Part shown: positions 19,064 to 28,102 of the stretch, in pieces | How the letters are laid out: each line of letters starts with the position of its first letter | How positions within the stretch are numbered: position 1 is the first letter of the stretch | Source of the DNA: Thermomonas paludicola | GTDB taxonomy: Bacteria > Pseudomonadota > Gammaproteobacteria > Xanthomonadales > Xanthomonadaceae | Direction: 5' to 3' | NCBI RefSeq assembly: GCF_024498955.1 | Contig: NZ_CP093311.1 | Coordinates: forward strand, 1,984,001 to 2,048,000 | DNA: 64,000 bases | Notes under the pieces: model-generated | What the model was told of the DNA's origin: nothing | Databases searched by the model: none | Seen by the model: only the letters and a program-made list of their open reading frames with translations | Program-made: the position numbers and the translations under genes

Positions 19064-20302
19064 TCAGATCCGCTTGAACACCAGCGTGCCATTGGTGCCG
19101 CCAAAGCCGAAGCCGTTGGACACCACCACGTCCACCTTCGCTTCACGCGCGGTGTTCGGCACGTAATCCAGATCGCAGCCCTCGCCCGGATGTTCCAGAT
19201 TGATGGTGGGCGGAATGATGCCGGTTTCCAGCGCCTTGATCGAATAGATCGCCTCCACCCCGCCCGCTGCACCCAACAGGTGGCCGGTCATCGACTTGGT
19301 GGAACTGATCATCGTCTTGTAGGCGTGCTCACCCAACGCACGCTTGATCGCCAGCGTCTCGGCCAGGTCGCCCAGCGGGGTGCTGGTGCCGTGCGCATTG
19401 AGATAGCCCACCTCGTCGGCATTGATGCCGGCATCGCGGAACGCCATCGCCATGCAGCGCGCCGGGCCTTCGCCGTTCTCGCTGGGCGCGGTCATGTGGA
19501 AGGCGTCCGAGGTGGCGCCGAAGCCGACCAGCTCGCAGTAGATGCGCGCGCCACGCGCCTTGGCGTGCTCGTATTCCTCCAGCACCAGGATGCCGGCGCC
19601 GTCGCCCAGCACGAAGCCGTCGCGGCCGGCGTCCCACGGCCGCGAGGCGCGGGCGGGATCGTCGTTGCGGGTGCTCATCGCCTTCATCGCGCAGAAGCCG
19701 CCCATCGCGGTCGGCGAACTGCCGCGCTCGGCGCCACCGGCGAACATCACGTCGGCATCGCCGTACTGGATCATGCGCATCGCCATGCCGATGGAATGGT
19801 TGGCGGTGGCGCAGGCGGACACGGCCGAAAAGGTCGGGCCCTTGATCCCGGTGGCCAGCGACAGCTGGCCCGGCATCATGTTGATGATGGTGCTGGGGAT
19901 GTAGAACGGGCTGATCTTGCGCACCCCGCCTTCATGCAGCTTGATCGCGGTTTCCTCGATGCCCCAGATGCCGCCGATGCCGGCGCCCACCAGCGCGCCG
20001 ATGCGCTCGGCGTTGGCCTCGTTCACCTCCAACCCGGCGTCGTCCCTGGCCATCAGCGCAGCGGCCATGCCGTAGTGGATGAAGTGGTCCATCTTCCTGG
20101 CGTCCTTCGGGCTCACCCAGCGGGTGATGTCGAAATCACGCACTTCGCCTGCGATGCGGGTGGGATACGTGGACGCATCGAAGCCCTCGACCATGCTGAT
20201 GCCGGAACGGCCGTTGACGATGCCGTCCCAGTTGCTGGCCAAATCGTGGCCCAGCGGCGAGACGATGCCCATTCCGGTCACAACAACGCGTCGCTTCGAC
20301 AT
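19064..20302 (-). CDS. fabF: 3-oxoacyl-ACP synthase II (FabF)
   Basis: The condensing enzyme that elongates acyl-ACP with malonyl-ACP and makes cis-vaccenate. The Cys-His-His triad is C164 (SACATANH), H304 (NAHGTSTPLGD) and H341 (KSMTGHLLGAAGG). The 412 residues start at the ATG at 20302, which has GGAGGAG seven bases upstream; longer in-frame extensions have no support. It is the last elongation gene of the fab cluster and is followed by the folate genes pabB-pabC. Confidence 0.97.
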   Translation of the reverse strand: MSKRRVVVTGMGIVSPLGHDLASNWDGIVNGRSGISMVEGFDASTYPTRIAGEVRDFDITRWVSPKDARKMDHFIHYGMAAALMARDDAGLEVNEANAERIGALVGAGIGGIWGIEETAIKLHEGGVRKISPFYIPSTIINMMPGQLSLATGIKGPTFSAVSACATANHSIGMAMRMIQYGDADVMFAGGAERGSSPTAMGGFCAMKAMSTRNDDPARASRPWDAGRDGFVLGDGAGILVLEEYEHAKARGARIYCELVGFGATSDAFHMTAPSENGEGPARCMAMAFRDAGINADEVGYLNAHGTSTPLGDLAETLAIKRALGEHAYKTMISSTKSMTGHLLGAAGGVEAIYSIKALETGIIPPTINLEHPGEGCDLDYVPNTAREAKVDVVVSNGFGFGGTNGTLVFKRI

Positions 20303-20348
20303 GGTGGCTCCTCCATCAATTACCGGGTTGCGGTGGTGCATAACACGC

Positions 20349-20368
20349 GGGGCCGCAGAAGCGGCCCC
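20349..20368 (-). other. Stem-loop in the acpP-fabF intergenic region
   Basis: GGGGCCGC-agaa-GCGGCCCC forms an 8-bp perfect stem. No T-run follows on the minus strand, so it is not a classic terminator. It may pause polymerase or protect the 3' end of acpP mRNA, which must be made in large excess over fabF. The 134-base gap holds no gene. Confidence 0.5.
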
Positions 20369-20437
20369 GGTGCTGCTGCAGGGATGCGCCGGCCGTGTGC
20401 CGGGCACCCCGCAGAGTTGTCCCCGCGGGGACGACCA

Positions 20438-20677
20438 TCAGGCCTTGACGTGGGCCTTGATGTAGTCGATCGCGGCCTGCACGGTGCTGATCTTCTCGGC
20501 GTCTTCGTCCGGGATCTCGCACTCGAATTCTTCTTCAAGCGCCATCACCAGCTCCACGGTGTCCAGCGAGTCCGCGCCAAGGTCGTCCACGAACGACGCA
20601 CTGATGGTGACGTCTTCTTCCTTGACGCCCAATTGTTCGACGACGATCTTCTTGACGCGCTCTTCGATGCTGCTCAT
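20438..20677 (-). CDS. acpP: Acyl carrier protein
   Basis: The 79-residue acidic carrier of fatty-acid synthesis. The phosphopantetheine site is S37 in [12 protein letters not shown]. The sequence is highly acidic ([16 protein letters not shown]), as expected. The ATG at 20677 is preceded by GGAGGAGCAACCAG, an excellent ribosome site. It lies between fabG and fabF; the long gaps on both sides (88 and 135 bases) fit the separate, strong acpP expression known in E. coli. Confidence 0.98.
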   Translation of the reverse strand: MSSIEERVKKIVVEQLGVKEEDVTISASFVDDLGADSLDTVELVMALEEEFECEIPDEDAEKISTVQAAIDYIKAHVKA

Positions 20678-20765
20678 GTCTGGTTGCTCCTCCCGGGAAT
20701 CGGGTTCAATTGACAAGTTTACGTGAAAGCCAGGCGCTGCCAACAGCCGCCGCCCGGCGGGGAAA

Positions 20766-21527
20766 TCAAGGCATGTACATGCCGCCGTTGACGTGCAGGG
20801 TCTCGCCGGTGATGTAGGCCGCCGACGGGCCGACCAAGAACGCCACCGCGCGGGCAATGTCGGCAGGCGCGCCGAGGCGGCCCAGCGCGATCTGCCCCAG
20901 CAACGCATCGCGCGCGGCGTCCGGCAAATCGGCGGTCATGTCGGTGGCGATGAAGCCTGGCGCGACCACATTGACGGTGATCCCGCGCGAACCGATTTCC
21001 TTCGCCAGCGACTTGCTGAACGCGATGATGCCGGCCTTGGCCGCGGCATAGTTGGCCTGGCCGGCGTTGCCGGTCACGCCGATCACCGAGGCGATGTTGA
21101 CGATGCGACCCTTGCGCGCCTTCATCATGCCGCGCAGCACCGCCTTCGAGGCGCGATAAACGGAAGTCAGGTTGGTGTCGAGGACGGCCTGCCAGTCCTC
21201 GTCCTTCATCCGCATCAGCAGGTTGTCGCGGGTGATGCCGGCGTTGTTGACCAGGATGGACACCGGGCCGAACTCGCTGGACACCGCGTCCACCAGCGCC
21301 TCGATGGCGCCGGCCTCGTTCACGTTCAAGCGGCGCCCGTGCCCGCCCCTGGCAGCCAAACGCGCGCCGATCGCCTGCGCGCCGGCATCCGAGGTCGCGG
21401 TGCCGATGACTGTTGCGCCCAGCGCAGCCAACTCATCGGCAATCGCCGCGCCGATCCCGCGCGAGGCGCCGGTGACCAGCACCACTTCGTCCTTCAAAAC
21501 CGCACTATTCGACATCTGCTCGCTCAT
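20766..21527 (-). CDS. fabG: 3-oxoacyl-ACP reductase (FabG)
   Basis: An NADPH-dependent reductase of the elongation cycle. Rossmann motif VTGASRGIG (18-26), NNAG (94-97), and the catalytic S147, Y160 and K164 (YAAAK) are present. Three in-frame ATG codons exist: 21539, 21527 and 21515. I chose 21527 because its ATGA overlaps the fabD stop by 4 bases, the usual coupling; this gives 253 residues. Substrate handling by ACP is inferred from the cluster. Confidence 0.95.
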   Translation of the reverse strand: MSEQMSNSAVLKDEVVLVTGASRGIGAAIADELAALGATVIGTATSDAGAQAIGARLAARGGHGRRLNVNEAGAIEALVDAVSSEFGPVSILVNNAGITRDNLLMRMKDEDWQAVLDTNLTSVYRASKAVLRGMMKARKGRIVNIASVIGVTGNAGQANYAAAKAGIIAFSKSLAKEIGSRGITVNVVAPGFIATDMTADLPDAARDALLGQIALGRLGAPADIARAVAFLVGPSAAYITGETLHVNGGMYMP

Positions 21528-22483
21528 GCGTTTTTCCAATCCTCAATGGCGCCGGCAAACTCTCCGGGCGTGCCCAACGCGCGTGCGTCGAGTGTCTTGT
21601 CGATGCGCTTGGCCAACCCGGCCAGCACCTTGCCCGGCCCGCATTCGCCGATGCGCGCGACGCCATGCCCGGCCAATGCCTGCACGCAGCGCGTCCACTG
21701 CACCGGCAAATACAGCTGGCGCACCAGTGCGTCACGAATGGCATCAAGGCTGTCATGCACCCGCGCATCCACGTTCTGCACCACCGGCAGCGCGGGCATG
21801 CGCCAGTCCAGGCCGGCCATGGTGTCGGCCAGGCGATTGCCGGCTTCGCGCATCAAGGGCGTGTGCGACGGCACGCTGACGGCCAGCTTGACCGCCTTGC
21901 GCACGCCCCGCTCCTGCAGCAGCGCCAGCGCGCGATCCACCGCCGCGGCGTCACCGCCGATCACGATCTGCCCGGGCGAGTTGTAATTGGCCGGCACCAC
22001 CACCTGCGCGCCCGAGGCCTCGACGCAGACGGCTTCCACCAGCACATCCTCCGCACCGAGCACGGCGGCCATCGCGCCAGTGCCGGCCGGGGCCGCGTCC
22101 TGCATCAGCTGACCACGGATGCGCACCAGATGCGCGCCATCACGCAAGGACAACGCGCCCGCCGCAACCAGTGCGGTGTATTCACCAAGGCTGTGTCCCG
22201 CCAGCACGGCCGGCTGCACGCCCCCCTGCGCCTGCCACAGCCGCCAGACCGCCACGCCGGCGGCCAGCAATGCGGGCTGTGTGTATTCGGTGCGATTCAG
22301 CATGTCCTCGGGGCCGCCCTGCGACAGCGCCCACAAATCGGCGCCGGCGCCGTCCGAGGCTTCCTGGAAGGTCGCCTTGACCGACGGATGCAGCTCCGCC
22401 AGTTCGGCCAGCATGCCGATCGACTGTGAACCTTGCCCCGGGAACAGCAGGGCAAGTTGTGGGGATGCGCTGGTTTCGCTCAC
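21524..22483 (-). CDS. fabD: Malonyl-CoA:ACP transacylase (FabD)
   Basis: Loads malonyl units on ACP. The N-terminal LLFPGQGSQ (12-20), the nucleophile S98 in AGHSLGEY and the later SVPSHTPLM histidine are present. I chose the GTG at 22483 (319 residues), which has GGGA upstream and matches family starts. An ATG at 22528 would add 15 residues with no ribosome site and no counterpart in homologues. It overlaps fabG by 4 bases. Confidence 0.95.
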   Translation of the reverse strand: MSETSASPQLALLFPGQGSQSIGMLAELAELHPSVKATFQEASDGAGADLWALSQGGPEDMLNRTEYTQPALLAAGVAVWRLWQAQGGVQPAVLAGHSLGEYTALVAAGALSLRDGAHLVRIRGQLMQDAAPAGTGAMAAVLGAEDVLVEAVCVEASGAQVVVPANYNSPGQIVIGGDAAAVDRALALLQERGVRKAVKLAVSVPSHTPLMREAGNRLADTMAGLDWRMPALPVVQNVDARVHDSLDAIRDALVRQLYLPVQWTRCVQALAGHGVARIGECGPGKVLAGLAKRIDKTLDARALGTPGEFAGAIEDWKNA

Positions 22484-22618
22484 GTGGTTCCCGATGCGAC
22501 CAAAGGCCTGCCCAAAATGGTCGGACATGATACGAGCAATAGCTCTAACGTGTCTGTACCGAGGCGTATGCGGGCGCCTTGCTCCCGCTTCGCCCGACCG
22601 CAGTCGGGCCCGCCCGGA

Positions 22619-23611
22619 TCAATAGCGCAGCAGCGCGGAGCCCCACGTAAAGCCGCCGCCGAAGGCTTCCAGCAGGACCAACTGGCCGCGCTGGATCTTG
22701 CCGGAGCGCACCGCTTCGTCCAGCGCCAGCGGCACCGAGCCGGAAGACGTGTTGCCATGCCGATCCACGGTGACGATCACCCGCTCCATCGGCATCGCCA
22801 AACGCTTGGCAGTGGCCTCGATGATGCGCAGATTGGCCTGGTGCGGAACCAGCCAATCCAGCGCGGAGCGATCCAGGCCATTGGCCAGCAACGCCTCGTC
22901 CACTACCGCGTCCAGCGCCTTGACCGCGTGCTTGAACACCTCGTTGCCCGCCATCTGCACGCGCACCCCGGCGTTCTTCTCCCCGGGCTTGAAGCCGACC
23001 GAGACGCCCACCGGGTTCCACAGCAGTTCCTTCTTGCTGCCATCGGCGTGCATGTGCGTGCTGAGGATGCCGGGCTCGGCAGCGGCCTTGAGCACCACCG
23101 CGCCCGCACCGTCGCCAAACAGCACGCAGGTGCCGCGATCCTCCCAATCCAGCATCCGGGTCAGCGTCTCCGCGCCGATCACCAGTGCGGTTTTCGCCGC
23201 ACCCGAGCGGATGAACTTGTCGGCGATGGTCAGCCCGTAGATGAACCCCGAGCACGCCGCGTTGACATCGAATGCGGGACATCCCGCCACGCCCAGCTTG
23301 TGCTGGATCATGCAGGCGGTGGACGGGAAGATCAGGTCGGGCGTGGTGGTGCCGACCACGATCAGGTCGATCTCCGCTGCCTCCACCCCGGCGGCTTCCA
23401 GCGCTCGCAGCGCGGCACGGTAGCCCAGGTCACTGGTGGTCTCGCCCTCTGCGGCGACATGCCGCTGGCGGATGCCAGTGCGCGTGGCGATCCATTCGTC
23501 GCTGGTCTCCACCCCGCGCTTCACCAGGTCATCGTTGGTCAGCACCTGCTGTGGCAGGTAACTGCCGGTGCCGGCAATGCGGGCGAAAACGCGGCTATCG
23601 GACTGGCTCAT
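22619..23611 (-). CDS. fabH: 3-oxoacyl-ACP synthase III (FabH)
   Basis: Starts fatty-acid synthesis by condensing an acyl-CoA with malonyl-ACP. The active Cys is C120 in [11 protein letters not shown], with His in [11 protein letters not shown] and Asn in [12 protein letters not shown]. The 330 residues start at the ATG at 23611 with AGGGAG about 11 bases upstream. The gap to rpmF holds a clear terminator and no plsX, unlike E. coli where plsX sits between rpmF and fabH. A 135-base gap to fabD follows. Confidence 0.96.
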   Translation of the reverse strand: MSQSDSRVFARIAGTGSYLPQQVLTNDDLVKRGVETSDEWIATRTGIRQRHVAAEGETTSDLGYRAALRALEAAGVEAAEIDLIVVGTTTPDLIFPSTACMIQHKLGVAGCPAFDVNAACSGFIYGLTIADKFIRSGAAKTALVIGAETLTRMLDWEDRGTCVLFGDGAGAVVLKAAAEPGILSTHMHADGSKKELLWNPVGVSVGFKPGEKNAGVRVQMAGNEVFKHAVKALDAVVDEALLANGLDRSALDWLVPHQANLRIIEATAKRLAMPMERVIVTVDRHGNTSSGSVPLALDEAVRSGKIQRGQLVLLEAFGGGFTWGSALLRY

Positions 23612-23716
23612 GCGCTTGCAAACTCCCTGGCGAATCCGGCAAGGGTAGCCGATCGCGACCACGGCACGCAGCCGCAGGGCGCAACGCACGACTCACCTGC
23701 CCCGATTCCTGAACGA

Positions 23717-23758
23717 CAAAAACGCCAACGGCCGCGCTGTCTGGCGCGGCCGGGCGTC
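23717..23758 (-). terminator. Intrinsic terminator downstream of rpmF
   Basis: On the minus strand GACGCC-c-GGCCGCGC-cagaca-GCGCGGCC-gtt-GGCGT is followed by TTTTTG. This is a strong hairpin plus T-run 31 bases after the rpmF stop. It should separate the yceD-rpmF transcript from the fab cluster. Confidence 0.8.
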
Positions 23759-23788
23759 ATGCGGATAGCGCAGCCTTGCGGGCTGCGA

Positions 23789-23983
23789 TCACTCCTGGTC
23801 GGCGACCGAGGTCTTCGGCGCGATGACCTGCTTGCCGCGGTAGTAACCGTCAGCAGTCACGTGATGACGCAAATGGGTCTCGCCACTGGTCGGGTCAGTC
23901 GCCAGCTGCTTGGCGGACAGGGTGTCGTGCGCACGGCGCATGCCGCGGCGGGACGGGGAAACGCGGGACTTCTGAACGGCCAT
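23789..23983 (-). CDS. rpmF: 50S ribosomal protein L32
   Basis: A 64-residue ribosomal protein of the large subunit. The start [20 protein letters not shown] is the L32 signature. The CXXC zinc pairs found in some L32 proteins are missing, as in other proteobacteria. It follows the yceD gene by 68 bases, the conserved yceD-rpmF pair. Confidence 0.97.
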   Translation of the reverse strand: MAVQKSRVSPSRRGMRRAHDTLSAKQLATDPTSGETHLRHHVTADGYYRGKQVIAPKTSVADQE

Positions 23984-24051
23984 GGGAACAACTCCAAGGA
24001 AATGCTTTGCAAAAGCGAAATGACGAACGACTCAACGCGACATTGTCGCAC

Positions 24052-24570
24052 TTATTCCAATGTCAGGCCCGACAACGCCGCGAACGGGTTGGCCTGGGCC
24101 ACTTCCTCCACGGTGGGCGCGAAATCGCGCTCAACCGCTTCGGCTTCGGGCGATACCGGCACCACCGGCAGCGCCAGGATCAACTCATCTTCCACCAGCT
24201 CGACAGGCTTCAGCATGCCGTCGGCGTCCACCAGCAACGCCTCGTAACCGGGCGGCAAGGCCGCTTCGCCAGCCTCGTCCTGAATCAGCCCGAGCCGCTG
24301 CACCAGTTGCACCGGCAGCAAGAACCGCTGCAGGCTGCGCTGGCATTCCAGCGGCAACTCGGCGTCGATGCGCAGCTCCGCGAACGGAACCTTCAGCGAA
24401 TCGGTGCCGAAGCTGATCGAAAAGCGCACCTCGCCTTCACAATCCACCAGGCTGCCGCGCAGCCGATCCAACGACGCCAGGGGAATTCGACCCTCGAACT
24501 CACGCTGCGCCGCGACCATGCGCCAAGCGTCAACGCTTTCTGGAACTCGGCTGATTGACGGTTCGGACAT
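24052..24570 (-). CDS. yceD: YceD/DUF177 family protein
   Basis: A 172-residue protein of the DUF177 family, almost always next to rpmF. The family is linked to 23S rRNA accumulation in plants and E. coli; its molecular role is not settled. The family's usual EVRFSISFG, CQRSLQRFLLPV and ANPFAALSGL blocks are visible. The sequence is acidic and has no membrane segment. It begins the yceD-rpmF transcript. Confidence 0.9.
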   Translation of the reverse strand: MSEPSISRVPESVDAWRMVAAQREFEGRIPLASLDRLRGSLVDCEGEVRFSISFGTDSLKVPFAELRIDAELPLECQRSLQRFLLPVQLVQRLGLIQDEAGEAALPPGYEALLVDADGMLKPVELVEDELILALPVVPVSPEAEAVERDFAPTVEEVAQANPFAALSGLTLE

Positions 24571-24671
24571 AGCCGGCGAATGTTAAAGATCCGCCGTGTC
24601 CGTGTCAAATCCATGCGCGAGGCAATCTGCCGGATTTGCACCCCCGCCACCGCCTCGCGCAGACTGACGGG

Positions 24672-25034
24672 ATGACACTCGCCCTGTTGATCGCTGCCGC
24701 GCTTGCCGCCCTGGCCCTGTGGCAGGGGCGGCGCCTGCTGCATGAGCGCCGCACCCGGCAGCTGGCCATCAGCCGCCTGCTGGATGCCGCTGATTCGCTT
24801 GAAGCAAGGCTGCGCGCTGCACGCAGCGAAATCGAGGCGATTGCCGGCGAGCACGAGAACCCGGTGCGCGCCGCCATGCAGGACCTCCTGCGCCAGCGCC
24901 TGTGGCTGCAGGAGCACGCCCACTCCGCCAGCATCGCGCAGCTGGACGGCGTGCGTGACGCACTGCAGGTCGCCAGCAGCCGCCTCGACCAGCAACTGCG
25001 GCAGCTCGAACAAGCACGCAGCGCAACACCATGA
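24672..25034 (+). CDS. Hypothetical small membrane-anchored coiled-coil protein
   Basis: I do not recognise a family. The 120-residue protein has one N-terminal hydrophobic helix (LALLIAAALAALALW, 3-17), then a charged, Leu-rich region rich in Arg, Glu and Gln that should form a coiled coil (LLDAADSLEARLRAARSEIE; RLDQQLRQLEQARSA). Its stop overlaps the maf start by 4 bases (ATGA), so the two are coupled. The ATG at 24672 places the helix at the very N-terminus; an ATG at 24636 would add 12 residues. A membrane-tethered scaffold is a guess only. Confidence 0.7.
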   Translation: MTLALLIAAALAALALWQGRRLLHERRTRQLAISRLLDAADSLEARLRAARSEIEAIAGEHENPVRAAMQDLLRQRLWLQEHAHSASIAQLDGVRDALQVASSRLDQQLRQLEQARSATP

Positions 25035-25612
25035 CCATGACGCCACTGATCCTCGCCTCCACCTCGCCCTATCGGCGCGGGCTGCTGCAACGCTTGCGGC
25101 TGCCGTTCGACGTCGCCCGTCCCGAGGTGGATGAAACTGCGCTGCCCGGCGAAGCGCCACGGGCGCTGGCCATCCGCCTGGCCCAGGCCAAGGCCCGGGC
25201 GATTGTCCAGCGCGGCACTGGGGCATGGGCGCTGGGTTCGGATCAGGTGGCCGAATGCGCGGGGCAGGCCCTTGGCAAGCCGGGCCGGCGCGAGGTCGCC
25301 ATCGCGCAGCTGCGGGCGATGTCCGGCAAGATCGTGCGTTTCCACACCGCCCTGTGCCTGGCGCATGCCGATGGCCGCCTGCTGGCCGACGTTGACCTGA
25401 CCGAAGTGCACTTCCGCACGCTTGGCCAGGCCGAGATCGAACGCTATGTCGATGCCGAACAGCCGTTCGACTGCGCCGGCAGCTTCAAGTCGGAGGGCTT
25501 GGGCATCAGCCTGTTCGAGGCCATCGACAATCGCGACCCTACCGCGCTGGTCGGGCTGCCATTGATCGCGACCGCGCGCCTGCTGCGCCGAGCCGGCTTC
25601 AGCCTGCCGTGA
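25031..25612 (+). CDS. Maf family nucleotide pyrophosphatase (YceF-like)
   Basis: Hydrolyses non-canonical nucleoside triphosphates to monophosphates. The 193-residue protein has the Maf start ILASTSPYRRGLLQ (7-20), RLAQAKARA, the acidic GSDQVAE, and FDCAGSFKSEGLG near the C-terminus. The last block is closest to the YceF subgroup, which prefers m7GTP; the exact substrate is an inference. E. coli yceF is also near yceD-rpmF, but divergent. The last 14 bases overlap the convergent GT39-type gene. Confidence 0.9.
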   Translation: MTMTPLILASTSPYRRGLLQRLRLPFDVARPEVDETALPGEAPRALAIRLAQAKARAIVQRGTGAWALGSDQVAECAGQALGKPGRREVAIAQLRAMSGKIVRFHTALCLAHADGRLLADVDLTEVHFRTLGQAEIERYVDAEQPFDCAGSFKSEGLGISLFEAIDNRDPTALVGLPLIATARLLRRAGFSLP

Positions 25613-27104
25613 TCGGCGCGTCCAGCACGAACAACCAGAAACGCTTGCGACCGCCGTCAATCTCCAGCACCTGCGGCGGCGGCAACGGCCCAAGCTGCTG
25701 CTGCAACCGGCGCAGATAGGCCGGCGGATCATCGAAGCCCGCGTGTGACGGGCTGGCCACCAGCAACAGCGGCGCGCCACCACCCAGCTGGGCGCGCGAA
25801 TCGCGCTGCAGCTGCCATCGCTGCAACTGCGCCGCCCGACCGTGCTTGTCATTGAGCGGATGCGCCAACACCGGGATGTCTGGCTCGCCCAGCGCAAAAC
25901 CCAGCTCGGCGCCGATCTTGAAATCCCCGGCCAGCAGCCGCGTGCCCGGCGGCAGCGCGCCGCGCCGCGCCCGCACGGCATCGGCCAACGCGCTCCAGCC
26001 CGCGAAGTTGGACGGATATACGCCGCCGCGTGATGCTTGCAGGCGCAACCCCGGCAGCGCGGCCATCGTCAGATAGCCCAGCGCCAGCGCCAGCCCAAGC
26101 GCTGTCGTCGCCAGCGTGGCCATGCGCCAACCGCGCCTCCAGCCCGCCAACTGCATTGCCACCAGAGGCAGCAGCGCCACCATGCCGGGCAAGGGCCAGT
26201 GGAAACTGACGCGCTGCCGGTCTGCAAAGAAGCCGAGCACGAGGAATGCAGCCAGCACCAGCGCACCGTTCAATGCCAGATAGCGCGATGCCGGGCGCGC
26301 ATCACGCAGGCCAGCGCGCGCCGCCAACGCCATCGCCAGCAACAGCAGCGGCGTCGCCGGCAATAGCTGCAACAGCCCCAAGCGAAGCCCCTGCGCACTG
26401 AAGCTCCACGGATGCCGGTCCAGCAACTGGAAGCGCAGCCCGGCATCGGCGTTTTGCAGGTTCCACAGCAGCAGCGGCGCCCACGCCACGGCGCCAATGG
26501 CAATCGCCAACCATGGCAGCGGACCGCGCAGCGCGCGCCGCCCATCGCGCAACGCCAGCAGCGCGGCGAAACCAATCACGATCACGGCGGCGAAGCGGTA
26601 GTGGGCCAGCCCGCCCAGCGCCAGCCCCAACGCCAGTTCGCCCGCAGCCCAGGCATCCACCTTGCGCAGCATCCGCAGACCGGCGTCCAGGCACAGCACG
26701 CTTGCCAGCAGCAGCGGCACATCGGGCAGCGCCATCAGTCCCAACGTGCCGGACAGCGGCAGCAGCAGGCAGAGCGCGCCCGCCCACCAGCCGGCCCAGG
26801 CATCGAACTCGCGCGCGCCCAGCCGAACCAGCAGCCACGGAATCAGCGCCGCCAGCAACAGGAACGGCAGCCGCAGCGCCAGCAGGCTGCCGGGCGCCAG
26901 CGCATCGCCCAATCGCGCCAGCCACGCGGTCAAGCCGGGCAGGTCGGAATAGGCCCAGTCCAGGTGACGGCCTTCCTGCCAGTAGAACGCCTCATCGACG
27001 AACAGCGGCAAGTGCGCCGCCAGCGCCAGTTTCAGCACCAGTAGCACAAGCCACAGGCCGATGAACGCGCGCCTGGCGCTGTTTGCATCCCGTCCATCCC
27101 GCAT
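25599..27104 (-). CDS. GT39-type (ArnT/PMT_2-like) membrane glycosyltransferase
   Basis: A 501-residue polytopic protein with about 11-12 hydrophobic helices and a soluble C-terminal third. The N-terminal pattern PLFVDEAFYWQEGRHLDWAY holds the conserved Asp-Glu (D37, E38) of the PMT/ArnT family, which transfers sugars from polyprenyl-phosphate donors on the periplasmic side. DLPGLTAWL and ALPDVPLLL also match. The acceptor is unknown; lipid A, lipopolysaccharide or a protein are possible. It is divergent from moxR, with 46 bases between the starts, and it overlaps the maf gene at the 3' ends. Confidence 0.82.
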   Translation of the reverse strand: MRDGRDANSARRAFIGLWLVLLVLKLALAAHLPLFVDEAFYWQEGRHLDWAYSDLPGLTAWLARLGDALAPGSLLALRLPFLLLAALIPWLLVRLGAREFDAWAGWWAGALCLLLPLSGTLGLMALPDVPLLLASVLCLDAGLRMLRKVDAWAAGELALGLALGGLAHYRFAAVIVIGFAALLALRDGRRALRGPLPWLAIAIGAVAWAPLLLWNLQNADAGLRFQLLDRHPWSFSAQGLRLGLLQLLPATPLLLLAMALAARAGLRDARPASRYLALNGALVLAAFLVLGFFADRQRVSFHWPLPGMVALLPLVAMQLAGWRRGWRMATLATTALGLALALGYLTMAALPGLRLQASRGGVYPSNFAGWSALADAVRARRGALPPGTRLLAGDFKIGAELGFALGEPDIPVLAHPLNDKHGRAAQLQRWQLQRDSRAQLGGGAPLLLVASPSHAGFDDPPAYLRRLQQQLGPLPPPQVLEIDGGRKRFWLFVLDAPITAG

Positions 27105-27150
27105 CGACTTGCGACCTCGCTACACTGGCTTGAACCTGACCGAGGCCCCC

Positions 27151-28101
27151 ATGTCCAAATCCCCGGCAATCGACGCGATGCTACCCGACGCCCTGCAACA
27201 AGCCCTGCGCGAGGCGCAGGCGCAGGTGAACACCCTGGTGCTGGGCAAACCGATGCAGGTGCGCCTGGCCTTCGTCGCACTGCTGGCCGACGGCCACCTG
27301 CTGATCGAAGACCTGCCCGGGCTGGGCAAGACCACGCTGGCGCACGCGATGGCCGCCACGCTGGGGCTGGGATTCGCGCGCGTGCAGTTCACCTCGGACC
27401 TGCTGCCATCGGACATCCTCGGCGTCTCGATTTACGAAGCGCAGGCGCGGCGTTTCGAATTCCACCCCGGCCCGGTGTTCACCCACGTGCTGCTGGCCGA
27501 CGAGATCAACCGCGCGCCGCCGCGCACGCAGAGCGCGCTGCTGGAAGCCATGGCCGAACACCAGGTGAGCATCGACGGGCAGACCCGGCCACTGCCCGAT
27601 CCGTTCCTGGTCATCGCCACGCAGAACCCGGTGGACCTGTCCGGCACCTATCCGCTGCCCGATTCGCAGCTCGACCGCTTCCTGCTGCGGCTGGCGCTGG
27701 GCTATCCCGACGCCGCGGCGGAACGTGCGCTGCTGGCAGGCGTCGACCGGCGTGACCTGATTGCACAGGCATCGCCGCTGCTGGATGCGCCGCGCATCCT
27801 GGCGCTGCGCCAGGCGGCACTGGCGGTGCATGCAAATGCCGCCCTGCTGGATTACGTGCAGGCGCTGATCGGGCGCAGCCGCAAACAGCCGGGCGTGCGC
27901 GTGGGGTTGTCGCCGCGCGCCGGGCTGGCGCTGCTGCGCGCCGCGCGGGCGCATGCGCTGCTGCTGGGACGCAGCCATGTCGTTCCCGAAGACGTGCAGG
28001 CGCTGTTCCCGGCGGTGGCCGAACATCGTCTGGTGGCGGACGCGGATACCCCGCCCGAGAGCCTGGCGAAGGCGATCCTGCACGCGGTCGCGGTGGACTG
28101 A
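27151..28101 (+). CDS. MoxR family AAA+ ATPase
   Basis: An AAA+ ATPase of the MoxR class, thought to act as a chaperone on neighbouring gene products. Walker A DLPGLGKTT (54-62), Walker B LLADEINRAPPR and sensor region ATQNPVDLSGTYPLPDSQLD are all present. Length is 316 residues. The next gene starts one base after its stop. The trio moxR, DUF58 and TgpA-type transglutaminase is conserved in many proteobacteria; its substrate is unknown. Confidence 0.93.
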   Translation: MSKSPAIDAMLPDALQQALREAQAQVNTLVLGKPMQVRLAFVALLADGHLLIEDLPGLGKTTLAHAMAATLGLGFARVQFTSDLLPSDILGVSIYEAQARRFEFHPGPVFTHVLLADEINRAPPRTQSALLEAMAEHQVSIDGQTRPLPDPFLVIATQNPVDLSGTYPLPDSQLDRFLLRLALGYPDAAAERALLAGVDRRDLIAQASPLLDAPRILALRQAALAVHANAALLDYVQALIGRSRKQPGVRVGLSPRAGLALLRAARAHALLLGRSHVVPEDVQALFPAVAEHRLVADADTPPESLAKAILHAVAVD

Positions 28102-28102
28102 G

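Noticed and set aside
22484..22528. Upstream ATG start for fabD
   Set aside because: No ribosome site, and it would add 15 residues that family members lack; the GTG at 22483 fits better.
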